NCBI RefSeq assembly: GCF_031846275.1
Contig: NZ_JAVRIB010000002.1
Location: 124,001 to 188,000 of the forward strand
Length of the DNA stretch: 64,000 bases
Reading direction: 5' to 3'
Source: Spectribacter hydrogenoxidans
GTDB taxonomy: Bacteria; Pseudomonadota; Gammaproteobacteria; Nevskiales; Salinisphaeraceae
Shown here piece by piece: positions 35,431-44,479 of the stretch. The notes beneath the pieces were generated by a model. That model saw only the letters and a program-made list of their open reading frames with translations, was not told the origin of the DNA and did not search any database. Made by a program: the position numbers and the translations under genes. The stretch's first letter is position 1, and each line of letters begins with the position of its first letter.

Positions 35431-36798
35431 TCAGAGCAACAACAACGTCCCCATCCCCAGAAACAACCCGAAACCCACAATATCGGTAATCGTGGTCAAC
35501 ACCACGGTTCCGGCCAGGGCCGGATCGATGCCCATCTTGCGCATCAGTAGCGGCAGGCCCACGCCGGCCACCGCCGCGCCGATCTGGTTGAATACCAGGG
35601 CGGTTCCGATCACGACGCCCAGAGTGATATTGCCGAACCAGATATAGGCCACCAATCCCACGACCAATCCCCAAATGACGCCGTTGATCATCGCCACCGC
35701 CAGTTCCTTGAAGAACAGCGTTCGGGCATTGGAGAACGCGATCTGGCCCATGGCCAAGCCGCGGATCATGATGGTCAGGGTCTGGCTGCCGCCGATGCCG
35801 CCCATGGAGGCGACGATGGGCATCAGCACGGCCAGCGCCACCACTTCCGACAGGGTTGCCTCGAACAGGCCCACCACCTGGGCGGCGAGGGAGGCAGTGA
35901 ACAGGTTGATGCCCAGCCATACCGCGCGCCGCCGGGCGCTGCGGGCAATGGGGGCGAATACGTCCTCCTCCTCGTCGAGGCCGGCCATGCTCATGATGCT
36001 GTGTTCGGCTTCGTCGCGGATCACGTCGACCACGTCGTCGATAGTGATTCGGCCGACCAGCCGTTCGTTTTCGTCGACCACCGGGGCGGAGATCAGGTCC
36101 AGGTCCTGGAAGCGCTTGGCCACCTGGCTGGCCGGCATGTCGACGAGCAGGCCTTCCACCGAGGTATCCATGACTTCGGAGACATCGCGTTCCGGATCAA
36201 GCGTGACCAGGCGGGCCAGCGACAGCATGCCGAGATACCGACCGTAGCGGCTGACCACGAACAGAGTGTCGGTCTGGTCGGGTAGCTGGGCCCGCTGGTG
36301 CAGGTAACGCGTCACGACATCCAGCGACACGTCCGGGCGCACTGTCACCGTGTCGGTGTTCATCAGGCCACCGGCGGAGTCGGCCGGATAGGACAGCACC
36401 GATTCCAGGCGCTCTCGGTTCTGCTGGTCCATGGACCGCAGAACCTGCTGGGTGACCGTCTCCGGCAGGTCCTCGAGCAGGTCCGCCAGGTCGTCCATTT
36501 CCAGGCCGTCGGCGGCAGCCAGCAGGACGTCGTCGTCCAGACCCTCGATCAGCTGGCTGCGGACCTCGTCGTTGACGTGCAGCAGCACCTCGCCATGATC
36601 GTCGTCGGGCACCAGGCCCCACACCAGCATGCGCTTGGTGCGCGGCACGCCTTCCAGCAGCAGCGCGGTTTCGGCTGGATGCAGGGAGTGCAGCAACGGC
36701 TTGAGCCGGCGCATGCGGCCGGATTCCAGCACCTCATGCAGATATTGCAGGCGGGCCTCGGAGGCCGTGGACTCGTCGAGTTGCGCGGCTTCGGTCAT
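35431..36798 (-). CDS. mgtE: Magnesium transporter MgtE
   Basis: 455-residue inner-membrane Mg2+ channel. It has an N-terminal superhelical MgtE_N domain (about 25-135, LHPAETALLLEGVPR and following), two CBS domains (about 140-265, including AGGLMNTDTVTVRPD) that gate the channel by sensing cytoplasmic Mg2+, and five C-terminal transmembrane helices (about 290-455, with ASMGGIGGSQTLTIMIRG). It follows the PTS-Ntr genes on the same strand, as in many relatives, but is separated from ptsP by a terminator-like hairpin. Confidence 0.96.
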   Translation of the reverse strand: MTEAAQLDESTASEARLQYLHEVLESGRMRRLKPLLHSLHPAETALLLEGVPRTKRMLVWGLVPDDDHGEVLLHVNDEVRSQLIEGLDDDVLLAAADGLEMDDLADLLEDLPETVTQQVLRSMDQQNRERLESVLSYPADSAGGLMNTDTVTVRPDVSLDVVTRYLHQRAQLPDQTDTLFVVSRYGRYLGMLSLARLVTLDPERDVSEVMDTSVEGLLVDMPASQVAKRFQDLDLISAPVVDENERLVGRITIDDVVDVIRDEAEHSIMSMAGLDEEEDVFAPIARSARRRAVWLGINLFTASLAAQVVGLFEATLSEVVALAVLMPIVASMGGIGGSQTLTIMIRGLAMGQIAFSNARTLFFKELAVAMINGVIWGLVVGLVAYIWFGNITLGVVIGTALVFNQIGAAVAGVGLPLLMRKMGIDPALAGTVVLTTITDIVGFGLFLGMGTLLLL

Positions 36799-36851
36799 GC
36801 CTGTCGGGCTCGGTCGCGGGACGCGTGGGGACTGCGTGAAGGTACCGGTAA

Positions 36852-36883
36852 TGACGGCAGGCGTCTATTGCCGCCTGCCGTCA
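36852..36883 (-). terminator. Terminator-like hairpin between ptsP and mgtE
   Basis: TGACGGCAGGCG (36852-36863) and CGCCTGCCGTCA (36872-36883) are perfect 12-base arms around TCTATTGC. It lies downstream of ptsP on the minus strand; the tail TTACCGG is only weakly T-rich. It probably separates the PTS operon from mgtE. Confidence 0.55.
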
Positions 36884-36884
36884 G

Positions 36885-36912
36885 TTTCGGGTTTCGGGTT
36901 TCAAGTTTCGAG
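36885..36912 (+). repeat. Heptanucleotide repeat, four units
   Basis: TTTCGGG, TTTCGGG, TTTCAAG and TTTCGAG follow each other without gap between ptsP and the terminator-like hairpin. The consensus is TTTCRRG. Such seven-base arrays are prone to copy-number slippage. Confidence 0.7.
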
Positions 36913-36978
36913 AAGAAGAAATGGCGACGGTGTCCAGCCGCAGCCAACGGAAACATAGAGCACGAAACGCGCCTGCGG

Positions 36979-38721
36979 TCAGGCGGGCGCCGGTTCGTCG
37001 AGCGCGTCGAGGTGTTCGCGGAACTCGTCGGCATCCCCGCAGGCGAGCATGGCGTCGACCTGCTCGCGCAGGGCGGCGACGTTCGACTGCATGATCAGTT
37101 GCTTGACCTCCAGGATACTGGCCGGATGCATGGAAAACTCGGTCAGCCCGAGGCCGAGCAGCAGGCGCGTGTAGCGCCGGTCGGAGGCCATCTCGCCGCA
37201 CATGGAAACCGGAATCGGTGCCTGCTCCCCGGCTTCGATGGTCAGCTTGATCAGACGCAGGACGGCTGGATGCAGCGGGTCGTAAAGGTAGTTGATCTCG
37301 TCGTCCACCCGGTCCATGGCCAGGGTGTACTGGATCAGATCGTTGGTGCCCAGGGAGAAGAAATCGGCATGCCGGGCCAGCAGGGGGGCGGACAGGGCGG
37401 CGGCGGGGACCTCGATCATCGCCCCCACCGGCAGGGCGCTGTTGAAGGCGTGACCCTCCGCGCGCAACTGGTTCATGGTCTCGCCGATCAGATGGCGGGT
37501 CTGCTTGAGTTCCTGGGTGTTGGAAATCATCGGCAGCATCACCCGTACGTCGCCTTCGGCGGAGGCGCGCAGGAGGGCTCGCAGCTGTACCCGGAACATG
37601 TCGGTTTCCTTCAGGCACAGCCGGATCGCGCGCAAGCCGAGGGCCGGGTTGGTGGACTGGGCCGGGTCCCGCCCCTGGCCGAGGGTCTTGTCGGCGCCAA
37701 GGTCCAGCGTGCGGATGGTCACCGGCCCGTCCACCGATCGCAGCACCCGTCGGTAGGCGGCCAGTTGCTCCTCCTCGGAAGGCATGTCCTCGCGGTTCAT
37801 GTACAGGAATTCGGTGCGGTACAGCCCGATGCCGTCAGCCCCCACCTCGGCGGCGTCGGCGCTGTCGTCGGGCAGCTCCACGTTGGCCAGCAGGCGGATG
37901 GGTACGCCGTCCGCGGTAATCGCCGGCTCGCCCTTGAGCTTGCCGAGCATGCGCCGGTAGCGCTGATCCCGCTTCTGGCGGTGGCGGTAGAACTCGATGG
38001 CCTCGGCATCCGGCGCGGCCAGGACGTGACCGGCCTCGCCGTCCACCACCACGGTCTCGTCGTCCAGCAACAGACGCCGCGCGGCGTGCATGCCCACGAT
38101 GGCGGGAATACGCAGGCTGCGGGCGAGAATCGCGCTGTGCGACAGCGGGCCGCCGTGCTCGGAGATGAATGCGCCGACGCCCTGCTGATGCAGGATGATG
38201 ATATCGGCGGGCGTCAGATCGTCGGCCACGATCACTGGCGGTTCGCGATTGGCCTCGCGCCGCGCCTCGATGTGGCGCTCCTCCTTGAGCAGCACCCGCT
38301 GCAGCCGGGCAGTGACGTGCACCACGTCGTCGCGACGGGTTCGCAGATAGGCGTCGTCCATCTGGTCGAACACGGCCACCAGATGATCCTGCTGCAGTTT
38401 CAGGGCCCATTCCGCGTTGCAGTGGTGTTCGCGGATGAGCTTGGCCACGGTGTCGGACAGCGCGCTGTCCTCGAGCATCAGCAGATGGGTTTCGATGAAT
38501 GCCGCGATTTCCGGTGGCGCGTTGGCGGGGATCTGGTCGCGGATGGTCTCGAGTTGTTCCCGGGTCCGGGTCAGGCCCTCCTCGAAACGCTGGACTTCGG
38601 CGTCGAGCGCGTCCGCGGCGATCTCGTACTCGGGAATGTCCAGATCCGTGGCATGGATGCGGTGCACGCGCCCGATGGCGATGCCGCGCGAAACGCCGAT
38701 GCCGGATAGCCACAGACTCAT
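36979..38721 (-). CDS. ptsP: Phosphoenolpyruvate-protein phosphotransferase (enzyme I)
   Basis: 580-residue enzyme I that takes phosphate from PEP and phosphorylates HPr. The domains are N-terminal HPr-binding/phosphohistidine (1-230), with the active His in GGPLSHSAILARS (the usual form is GGRTSHSAI), then a PEP-utilising TIM barrel (250-560) with Cys in VSMCGEMA. It lacks the N-terminal GAF domain of E. coli EI-Ntr. No sugar permease is encoded nearby, so it feeds a regulatory PTS. The ATG at 38721 begins MSLWLSGIGVSRG; the longer upstream frame overlaps ptsH and is not likely. Confidence 0.94.
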   Translation of the reverse strand: MSLWLSGIGVSRGIAIGRVHRIHATDLDIPEYEIAADALDAEVQRFEEGLTRTREQLETIRDQIPANAPPEIAAFIETHLLMLEDSALSDTVAKLIREHHCNAEWALKLQQDHLVAVFDQMDDAYLRTRRDDVVHVTARLQRVLLKEERHIEARREANREPPVIVADDLTPADIIILHQQGVGAFISEHGGPLSHSAILARSLRIPAIVGMHAARRLLLDDETVVVDGEAGHVLAAPDAEAIEFYRHRQKRDQRYRRMLGKLKGEPAITADGVPIRLLANVELPDDSADAAEVGADGIGLYRTEFLYMNREDMPSEEEQLAAYRRVLRSVDGPVTIRTLDLGADKTLGQGRDPAQSTNPALGLRAIRLCLKETDMFRVQLRALLRASAEGDVRVMLPMISNTQELKQTRHLIGETMNQLRAEGHAFNSALPVGAMIEVPAAALSAPLLARHADFFSLGTNDLIQYTLAMDRVDDEINYLYDPLHPAVLRLIKLTIEAGEQAPIPVSMCGEMASDRRYTRLLLGLGLTEFSMHPASILEVKQLIMQSNVAALREQVDAMLACGDADEFREHLDALDEPAPA

Positions 38722-38773
38722 GGTGTGGCCTGTTCGCCCGGGAAATCCAAGAGGAATTGCGCCGCCATCATGC

Positions 38774-39043
38774 CTATTCGCCCTCGCCGAAGCGGTCGCG
38801 GACCAGTTCTTCCAGGGCCTCCACGGCCGCTTCGGCATCGGGGCCGTCGGCCCGCACCAGGATGCGGCTGCCGCGGGCGGCGGCCAGCATCATGATGCCC
38901 ATGATCGACTTGCCCGAGACCTCCCGGCCGTCCTTGCTGACCTTGAGGTCGGCGTCGAAGCCGGCCGCGGTCTGCACGAACTTGGAAGCGGCTCGGGCGT
39001 GCAGGCCCAGACGATTGACGATGGATAGCTCGCGTTCAACCAC
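38774..39043 (-). CDS. ptsH: Phosphocarrier protein HPr (NPr-type)
   Basis: 89-residue phosphocarrier. The EI-dependent site is His in NRLGLHARAA (about 16), and the regulatory serine is in GKSIMGIMML (about 46), the target of HPr kinase, whose gene lies upstream in the same operon. It accepts phosphate from enzyme I and passes it to the EIIA proteins. The start overlaps the end of the EIIA gene by eight bases. Confidence 0.95.
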   Translation of the reverse strand: MVERELSIVNRLGLHARAASKFVQTAAGFDADLKVSKDGREVSGKSIMGIMMLAAARGSRILVRADGPDAEAAVEALEELVRDRFGEGE

Positions 39044-39443
39044 GGACGTTGTCTCCGCTTGTTTCGCCGCAGGGCATGATGCCGTTGCGCCCGGCTTCCA
39101 CCGCGCTGTCGACCATCCGCCCCAGATCGAGATCGGGATAGTTGTAGATGCGCACTAGCATCGGCAGATTGACGCCAGCCACCACGCGTCGGCCCGGTCC
39201 GGCCAAACGGTTGGCGATATTGCTCGGAGTGGAGCCGAAGGCGTCGGTCAGCAGCAGCAGTTCGCTGCAGTCGCCCAGCCGGGCCATCGCCGCTGCGGCC
39301 TGTTCGGCCCTTTCGTCCGGGTCGTCATGGCGGTGCACGGCCACCACTTCGGTGGCCAGACTCAGCCCGCCCAGCATGCCGGTCACCGTATCCACCAGTT
39401 GCTGGCCCAGTTGACCGTGCGTGATGAGCACGACGCCGATCAT
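39036..39443 (-). CDS. PTS EIIA component, mannose type
   Basis: 135-residue cytoplasmic EIIA of the mannose/fructose family. The phosphorylated His is in VVLITHGQLG (residue 10), and the domain carries TDAFGSTPSNIANRL and VNLPMLVRIYNY, typical of the family. No EIIB, C or D partners are present, so it is regulatory, as in other proteobacterial RapZ-HPr clusters. The ATG at 39443 is chosen because the family motif begins directly after it; the upstream extension lies inside rapZ. Confidence 0.92.
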   Translation of the reverse strand: MIGVVLITHGQLGQQLVDTVTGMLGGLSLATEVVAVHRHDDPDERAEQAAAAMARLGDCSELLLLTDAFGSTPSNIANRLAGPGRRVVAGVNLPMLVRIYNYPDLDLGRMVDSAVEAGRNGIMPCGETSGDNVRG

Positions 39444-39477
39444 GAGGGGTTGTCCCGCGCAGGGATGCCGGCAGGCG

Positions 39478-40335
39478 TCATGGCAACTCCGTGTGTTTGA
39501 CCTGGGTGCGCGGGTAGCGTTCGCGCAACCGTTCGTGAATCCGTTCCACCAGGTAGACCGAGCGGTGCCGGCCGCCGGTGCAGCCGATGGCAATCGTGAT
39601 ATAGGCGCGGTTCTCACGTTCGAACGCGGGCAGCCAGGCTTCAATGAAACCGGCAATATCGTTGCGCATCCTGACCGTTTCCTGCGATTTTTCCAGGAAC
39701 TCGGCCACCGTTGGATCACGCCCGGTGGCCTCGCGCAGGTCGGTCTCCCAGTGAGGATTGGGCAGGCAGCGTACGTCGAACACGAAGTCCACCGCATCCG
39801 GCACCCCGTACTTGAAGCCGAACGACTGCAGCAGGATCGACAGCCTACCGTCGCTGGCCGCTTCCACGCGGGTACGGATGAGCTCGCGCAGCTGATGGAT
39901 GTTGGTACGGCTGGTGTCGATGGTCAGATCGGCCTGATCGGCGATCGGGCGCATCAAGTCGCGGTCGGCGCGTACCGCCTCCACCAGCGGCGTGCCGGCG
40001 TCGGTGAGCGGGTGCTTGCGGCGGGTTTCTCCGTAGCGACGCAGGATTACCTCGTCGTCGGCTTCCAGGTACAGCACCTGCACGTCGAGTCCGCCGGCCC
40101 GCAGAGCGGTCACCCCCTCGGGGAATGCGGCAATCTGGCGTGACCGGGCCCGGGCATCCACCCCGACCGCCAGTCGTTCGATGTCGAGTTCCTCGCGCCG
40201 CAGGCTGTCGGCGGTGACGTCGCGCAGCAGCGTGATCGGCAGGTTGTCGATGCAGTAGTAGCCCAGGTCCTCGAGCATGCCCAGTGCCACCGACTTGCCC
40301 GAACCGGCCAGCCCGCTGACGATGATCAGACGCAT
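39478..40335 (-). CDS. rapZ: RNase adapter protein RapZ
   Basis: 285-residue nucleotide-binding protein that in E. coli directs RNase E to the GlmZ small RNA and so controls glucosamine-6-phosphate synthase. The Walker A motif is GLAGSGKS (8-15); DVRCLPNPHW (about 180) and the C-terminal GCTGGRHRSVYL are hallmarks of the RapZ/YvcJ family. Its start overlaps the hprK stop by one base. Whether GlmY/GlmZ-like RNAs exist here cannot be judged from the window. Confidence 0.96.
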   Translation of the reverse strand: MRLIIVSGLAGSGKSVALGMLEDLGYYCIDNLPITLLRDVTADSLRREELDIERLAVGVDARARSRQIAAFPEGVTALRAGGLDVQVLYLEADDEVILRRYGETRRKHPLTDAGTPLVEAVRADRDLMRPIADQADLTIDTSRTNIHQLRELIRTRVEAASDGRLSILLQSFGFKYGVPDAVDFVFDVRCLPNPHWETDLREATGRDPTVAEFLEKSQETVRMRNDIAGFIEAWLPAFERENRAYITIAIGCTGGRHRSVYLVERIHERLRERYPRTQVKHTELP

Positions 40336-41285
40336 CAGGCTGCCCCGTCCTGCATGTGCGCGGCCTGCCGGGCGGCGAAGATCTCGTCGCTGCGATGGCC
40401 CTGCTGGCGCAGCAGATGATCCCGGCAGGCGGCCTCCACCAGTACTGCCAGATTGTGGCCGGGGGCCACCGGCAGGGTGATCTCGGGGATTCCAACTTCC
40501 AGGATATCGCGTTCCCGGCGGCTGCCCGAGAGCCGGTCGGTGACCGGCAGGTCGGGATCGTCCGGACGCAACAGATTGATGATCAGCCCCAGTTGCTTGC
40601 GGCGCTTGATCGCGGCTTCCCCGAACATGGCCCGGATGTTTAGCACGCCCAGGCCGCGCACCTCGAGAAAATCCTGCAGCACCGGCGGGCAACCGCCGTT
40701 GAGATCGTCCGGGCCCAGCAGCGCGAATTCGGGCGCATCGTCGGCTACCAGTCGATGGCCGCGGGTGATCAGTTCCAGAGCGAGTTCGCTCTTGCCCACG
40801 GCCGGACGCCCGGTGAGCAGCAGGCCGATGCTGAGAATCTCCAGGAACACACCGTGGACGGTAATGCGCCGGGCCAGCGCCTGGCTCAGGTAGTGGCGCA
40901 TCCGGTAGCTGACCTTGTGCGCCGGGATATCCGTGGCCAGCAGCGCAATGCCGGCGCTCTGCAGCGCCAGCGCATGCGGTTCTTCCAGGCCCATGCCATC
41001 GGCGATCACGATCATGGCGGTATCGCCGGTGCGCACGCGGTCGATGATGTGGTCGCGCAGTGCCGGCGAGGCTTGGCGCAGATAGTCCGCTTCCGCAGCG
41101 CCGATAATCTGCACCCGCGGTGGATGAATGAAGTTCAGGTAACCGACCTTGGGTACGGTCTCGCCCCCGGCAGGTTGATCCAGGCGGTTGTCGCCGCCGG
41201 TCGGCGTCCCGTGCCAGCGCAGTGCCAGGGCGGGGGCCAGTGCATCGACCACGGTCCGGACGGTGACGGCGTGGCTGTCCATCAC
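40335..41285 (-). CDS. hprK: HPr kinase/phosphorylase
   Basis: 316-residue bifunctional enzyme phosphorylating and dephosphorylating HPr on the regulatory serine. The N-terminal domain (1-130) is followed by a kinase domain with Walker A GRPAVGKS (about 155-162) and the family signature EVRGLGVLNIRAMFG (about 205-220). HprK is typical of Firmicutes but also occurs in many proteobacteria in exactly this context. Its substrate HPr, with a matching GKSIMG site, is encoded three genes downstream. Confidence 0.95.
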   Translation of the reverse strand: MMDSHAVTVRTVVDALAPALALRWHGTPTGGDNRLDQPAGGETVPKVGYLNFIHPPRVQIIGAAEADYLRQASPALRDHIIDRVRTGDTAMIVIADGMGLEEPHALALQSAGIALLATDIPAHKVSYRMRHYLSQALARRITVHGVFLEILSIGLLLTGRPAVGKSELALELITRGHRLVADDAPEFALLGPDDLNGGCPPVLQDFLEVRGLGVLNIRAMFGEAAIKRRKQLGLIINLLRPDDPDLPVTDRLSGSRRERDILEVGIPEITLPVAPGHNLAVLVEAACRDHLLRQQGHRSDEIFAARQAAHMQDGAA

Positions 41286-41293
41286 CGGTGGCG

Positions 41294-41764
41294 TCAGCCG
41301 GCCTGGGCCATCGGGTCGCGTTCGATCAGGATTTCGTGCAGCACCTTGTCGTTATCGGCGGCGCGCATGGCGCGCAGGGTGTCTTCCTCGGTGAACAGTT
41401 CCGCGAGCCCGCGCAGAATATTGAGGTGGACATCGGTGGAATCCTGCGGGACCAGCAGCCCGAACAGGATGTCCACCGGCTTGCCGTCGGGGGCCTCGAA
41501 GTCCACCCCCTCGGGCAGGCGGATCATGGCGCCGACGCATTCGTCCAGGCCCTTGAGACGGCCGTGGGGAATGGCCACGCCGTCGCCCAGCGCGGTGCTG
41601 CCGAGCTTTTCGCGGGCCACCAGGGCAGTGAATATCTCGGTCGCCGAAAGATAGGGCGTGCCCTCCGCCAGAATCTCGGAAAGACGCTCCAGCGAACGTT
41701 TTTTGCTCTGCGCATCGTCGATGACGCGGATTCGTTCGGCGGCAATGATGTCGGCTAGGTTCAT
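41294..41764 (-). CDS. ptsN: Nitrogen-regulatory PTS protein EIIA-Ntr
   Basis: 156-residue EIIA of the fructose/mannitol type that acts as a regulator (potassium and phosphate homeostasis, nitrogen and PHB metabolism in various bacteria). The phosphorylated His is in GVAIPHGRLKG (about 69). It sits between hpf and hprK, downstream of rpoN, as in nearly all gammaproteobacteria. Eight bases separate it from hprK. Confidence 0.96.
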   Translation of the reverse strand: MNLADIIAAERIRVIDDAQSKKRSLERLSEILAEGTPYLSATEIFTALVAREKLGSTALGDGVAIPHGRLKGLDECVGAMIRLPEGVDFEAPDGKPVDILFGLLVPQDSTDVHLNILRGLAELFTEEDTLRAMRAADNDKVLHEILIERDPMAQAG

Positions 41765-41836
41765 GTCGCAACCCGTGGTGGCAAATGGAAAGCCCGCGAC
41801 GCGCCGTTGCCGGCATCGCCGCGGGCCGGGGTCATG

Positions 41837-42163
41837 TCAAACCGCGCCAGCCTGCAGGCGCTGGGCTTCGCGGTTGTGATGGTCGGTGATCTTTTCCTTG
41901 AACTTGCGGGTCTGGCGGTCGAGCTTGTCGGCCATCAGATCGATCGCCGCATACATGTCGTTCTCGGTGGCTTCGGCGTGCAGCGTCGTGCCGGACAGCT
42001 TCAGGGTGGCCTCGGCCTTGTGGCGCTCCTTTTCCACTTCCAGAACGACTTCCGCCTCGATCACATGATCGAAGTGTCGCTCCACGCGCGCCAGCTTGGC
42101 GTTCACATAATCGCGCAGCGCGTCGGTCAGGTCCATGTGATGCCCAGAGATATTCAAGTTCAT
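41837..42163 (-). CDS. hpf: Ribosome hibernation promoting factor
   Basis: 108-residue short-form HPF/YfiA family protein that binds the 30S decoding region and promotes 100S dimers or inactivation in stationary phase. It starts MNLNISGHHMDLTDALRDYV and carries the family sequence AEATENDMYAAIDLMADKLDRQ (in two parts, AEATENDMYAAID and LMADKLDRQ). The ATG at 42163 with an AAGGAG upstream is chosen over the 173-residue open frame. It lies between rpoN and ptsN. Confidence 0.96.
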   Translation of the reverse strand: MNLNISGHHMDLTDALRDYVNAKLARVERHFDHVIEAEVVLEVEKERHKAEATLKLSGTTLHAEATENDMYAAIDLMADKLDRQTRKFKEKITDHHNREAQRLQAGAV

Positions 42164-42305
42164 GGTGCACTCCTTGGTGACTTGCGGCTTGCGAGGCCGC
42201 GGAAAACCGTTCCCGGTCGCCGCTCCGTGGCTGTTATCAACCGGGATACGCAGGCAGACGGTATTCGGCCGGCCGGTGCCGGCGTGGATCGGCGTGGCGC
42301 GTGCC

Positions 42306-43745
42306 TCAGGCATGCTGGCGCCGACGCTGATGGGAAGGCGGAATGGACATTGCCTCACGGTACTTGGCCACGGTCCGCCGGGCCACCTGGATGCCCTCGT
42401 CGAGCAGCAGATCGGCCAGCCGGCTGTCGGACAGTGGCTTTCCGGGCGTTTCCCCGGCCACCAGGCGGCGGATCATGGCCTGGATGGCGGTGGCCGAACA
42501 GGTGCCGCCGTCGGTGGTGGCGACGTGGCTGGAGAAGAAATACTTCAGCTCGAATAGTCCGCGCGGTGTCTGCATGTACTTGTGCGCCGTGGCACGGGAA
42601 ACCGTGGATTCGTGGATGTCCAGCGCGTCAGCGACGTCGCGCAGTACCAGCGGCTTCATCGCTTCCTCTCCATATTCCAGAAAAGCGCGCTGGGCTTCAA
42701 CTATGCATTGGGCCACCCGCAGCAGGGTTTCGTTGCGGCTGCGCAGGCTGTTGAGAAAGAAGCGGGCTTCCTGCAGGTGCTCCTTCAGCGTGGTCTGATC
42801 GGCGCTCTTGTCAGCGCGCTTGACCATGGCCATGTACTGCGGATTGATGCGCAGGCGGGGCGCGATGTCGGGGTTGAGCTGGACCTGCCAGCGCCCTTCG
42901 CGCCGCACCACGAACACTTCCGGCACGATGTACTGCGCTTCCTGACCGCCGTAGGCCTCGCCCGGATGCGGCTGCAGGGTCTGGATCAGCGCCATGCCGG
43001 TGGCCAACTCGTCGGCATCGTCGATGCCGCTGAGCCGCGCCAGCGCGGTATGATCGCGGGCACCCAGGGCTTCCAGGCCGTCGCGTTCGACAATCGCCCG
43101 CGCCGCGGCCAGCCCGGGGGCATCTGTCTCCACCTGGTCGAGCTGGATCAACAGGCATTCCTGCAGCGACCGTGCGGCCACGCCGGGCGGATCGAAGGCC
43201 TGGATGGTGGTCAGCACCGCGGTCAGCTGCGCCTCGTCGGCTCCGATATCCACGGTCAGGCGTTCGGCCAGTTCCGGCCAGCCCTGCAGATAGCCGTGAT
43301 TATCCACCGCGTCGATGAGGTAGGCCGCCACCAGGGCCTGGGTGTCGCCGAAGCCCGCCAGTTCGGCTTGCCACGTTAGGTGTTCGTGCAGGTCCGGCGG
43401 GGTGTGGAGGTTGGCCTGGCGATATTCCCACAGGGCTTCATCTTCGGCGCTGGCCTGGCGGGCGGGGGCGGACTGGTAGATATCGTCCCAGTCGGCGTCC
43501 ACCGGCAGGTTTTCCGGGATGTCCTCGCCGGCGGGTCGGGTCTCCTCGGCCTGATTGGCGGCATCGTCGGGGCCCTGCTCCTCCGGTTCCTCGGTTTCCA
43601 GCATGACGTTGGAGTCCAGCGCCTGCTGGATTTCCATGCTTAGATCGAGGGTGGACAGTTGCAGCATGCGGATGGCCTGCTGCAGCGCGGGCGTCATGGT
43701 CAGCGATTGCCCGAGCTTGAGTGAAACCGACTGCTTGAGGCTCAT
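42306..43745 (-). CDS. rpoN: RNA polymerase sigma-54 factor
   Basis: 479-residue sigma factor recognising -24/-12 promoters. Region I starts SLKLGQSLTMTPALQQAIRML, with the glutamine-rich activator-contact part. An acidic region II (about 50-110) follows, then the core-binding domain, the helix-turn-helix (about 365-390) and the diagnostic RpoN box ARRTVAKYRE near the C-terminus. The ATG overlaps the lptB stop (ATGA). Three candidate target promoters lie elsewhere in the window (10791, 20620, 28441). Confidence 0.97.
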   Translation of the reverse strand: MSLKQSVSLKLGQSLTMTPALQQAIRMLQLSTLDLSMEIQQALDSNVMLETEEPEEQGPDDAANQAEETRPAGEDIPENLPVDADWDDIYQSAPARQASAEDEALWEYRQANLHTPPDLHEHLTWQAELAGFGDTQALVAAYLIDAVDNHGYLQGWPELAERLTVDIGADEAQLTAVLTTIQAFDPPGVAARSLQECLLIQLDQVETDAPGLAAARAIVERDGLEALGARDHTALARLSGIDDADELATGMALIQTLQPHPGEAYGGQEAQYIVPEVFVVRREGRWQVQLNPDIAPRLRINPQYMAMVKRADKSADQTTLKEHLQEARFFLNSLRSRNETLLRVAQCIVEAQRAFLEYGEEAMKPLVLRDVADALDIHESTVSRATAHKYMQTPRGLFELKYFFSSHVATTDGGTCSATAIQAMIRRLVAGETPGKPLSDSRLADLLLDEGIQVARRTVAKYREAMSIPPSHQRRRQHA

Positions 43746-44479
43746 AACCGGAATTCGTCTCCCAGATACACACGCCGCACCTGCTCGTTGGCCAGTACCG
43801 TGTTGGCGTCGCCGGCGGCGATGACTTCGCCGTCGCTCATGATGTAGGCGCGGTCGCAGATGCCCAGTGTTTCGCGCACGTTGTGATCGGTGATAAGGAT
43901 ACCGATTCCCCGCGCCTGCAGGTGGCGCACGATCGCCCGGATGTCGCCGATGGAAATCGGATCGATGCCGGCAAACGGCTCGTCCAGCAGCATGAACGCG
44001 GGTTCGGCGGCCAGCGCCCGGGCAATCTCCACCCGGCGGCGTTCGCCCCCGGACAGGGACAGGCCGATGGCGTCGCGGATGTGGCCGATGCTGAGTTCCT
44101 CCAGCAGGTTGTCCAGCCGCGCCCGGCGGCCGGTCCGGCCCAGATCCCGGCGGGTCTCCAGGATGGCCATGATGTTATCGGCCACCGACAGCTTGCGGAA
44201 TATGGAGGCCTCCTGGGGCAGGTAGCCGACCCCGGCACGTGCGCGGATATGCATCGGCGCCCGGGTGAGGTCCTCGTCGCCCAGCCGGATGCGCCCGGTA
44301 TCGGCGTTGATCAGGCCCACGATCATGTAGAACGAGGTGGTCTTGCCGGCGCCATTGGGGCCGAGCAGCCCCACGACCTCGCCGCTGGCGACCTGCAGCG
44401 ACACGTCCCGCACCACCGGCCGGCCGCGGAAGCGCTTGCTCAGCCGCTCGGCTTCGAGCCGGCGGGCCTCAGCCACCAT
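43742..44479 (-). CDS. lptB: LPS export ABC transporter ATP-binding protein
   Basis: 245-residue ATPase that powers lipopolysaccharide extraction with LptF/LptG. Walker A is GPNGAGKTT (about 40), the signature is LSGGERRRVEIARAL (about 142) and Walker B is FMLLDEPFAGID (about 162). ATG 44479 begins MVAEARRLEAERLSKRF; it lies inside the end of lptA (11-base overlap), and its stop overlaps rpoN. lptF and lptG are not in the window. Confidence 0.96.
   Translation of the reverse strand: MVAEARRLEAERLSKRFRGRPVVRDVSLQVASGEVVGLLGPNGAGKTTSFYMIVGLINADTGRIRLGDEDLTRAPMHIRARAGVGYLPQEASIFRKLSVADNIMAILETRRDLGRTGRRARLDNLLEELSIGHIRDAIGLSLSGGERRRVEIARALAAEPAFMLLDEPFAGIDPISIGDIRAIVRHLQARGIGILITDHNVRETLGICDRAYIMSDGEVIAAGDANTVLANEQVRRVYLGDEFRL

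Noticed and set aside
36298..38709. An 803-codon open frame on the plus strand across mgtE and ptsP
   Set aside because: It spans two well-identified genes and their intergenic hairpin on the other strand, and its sequence is compositionally biased with no recognisable motif.
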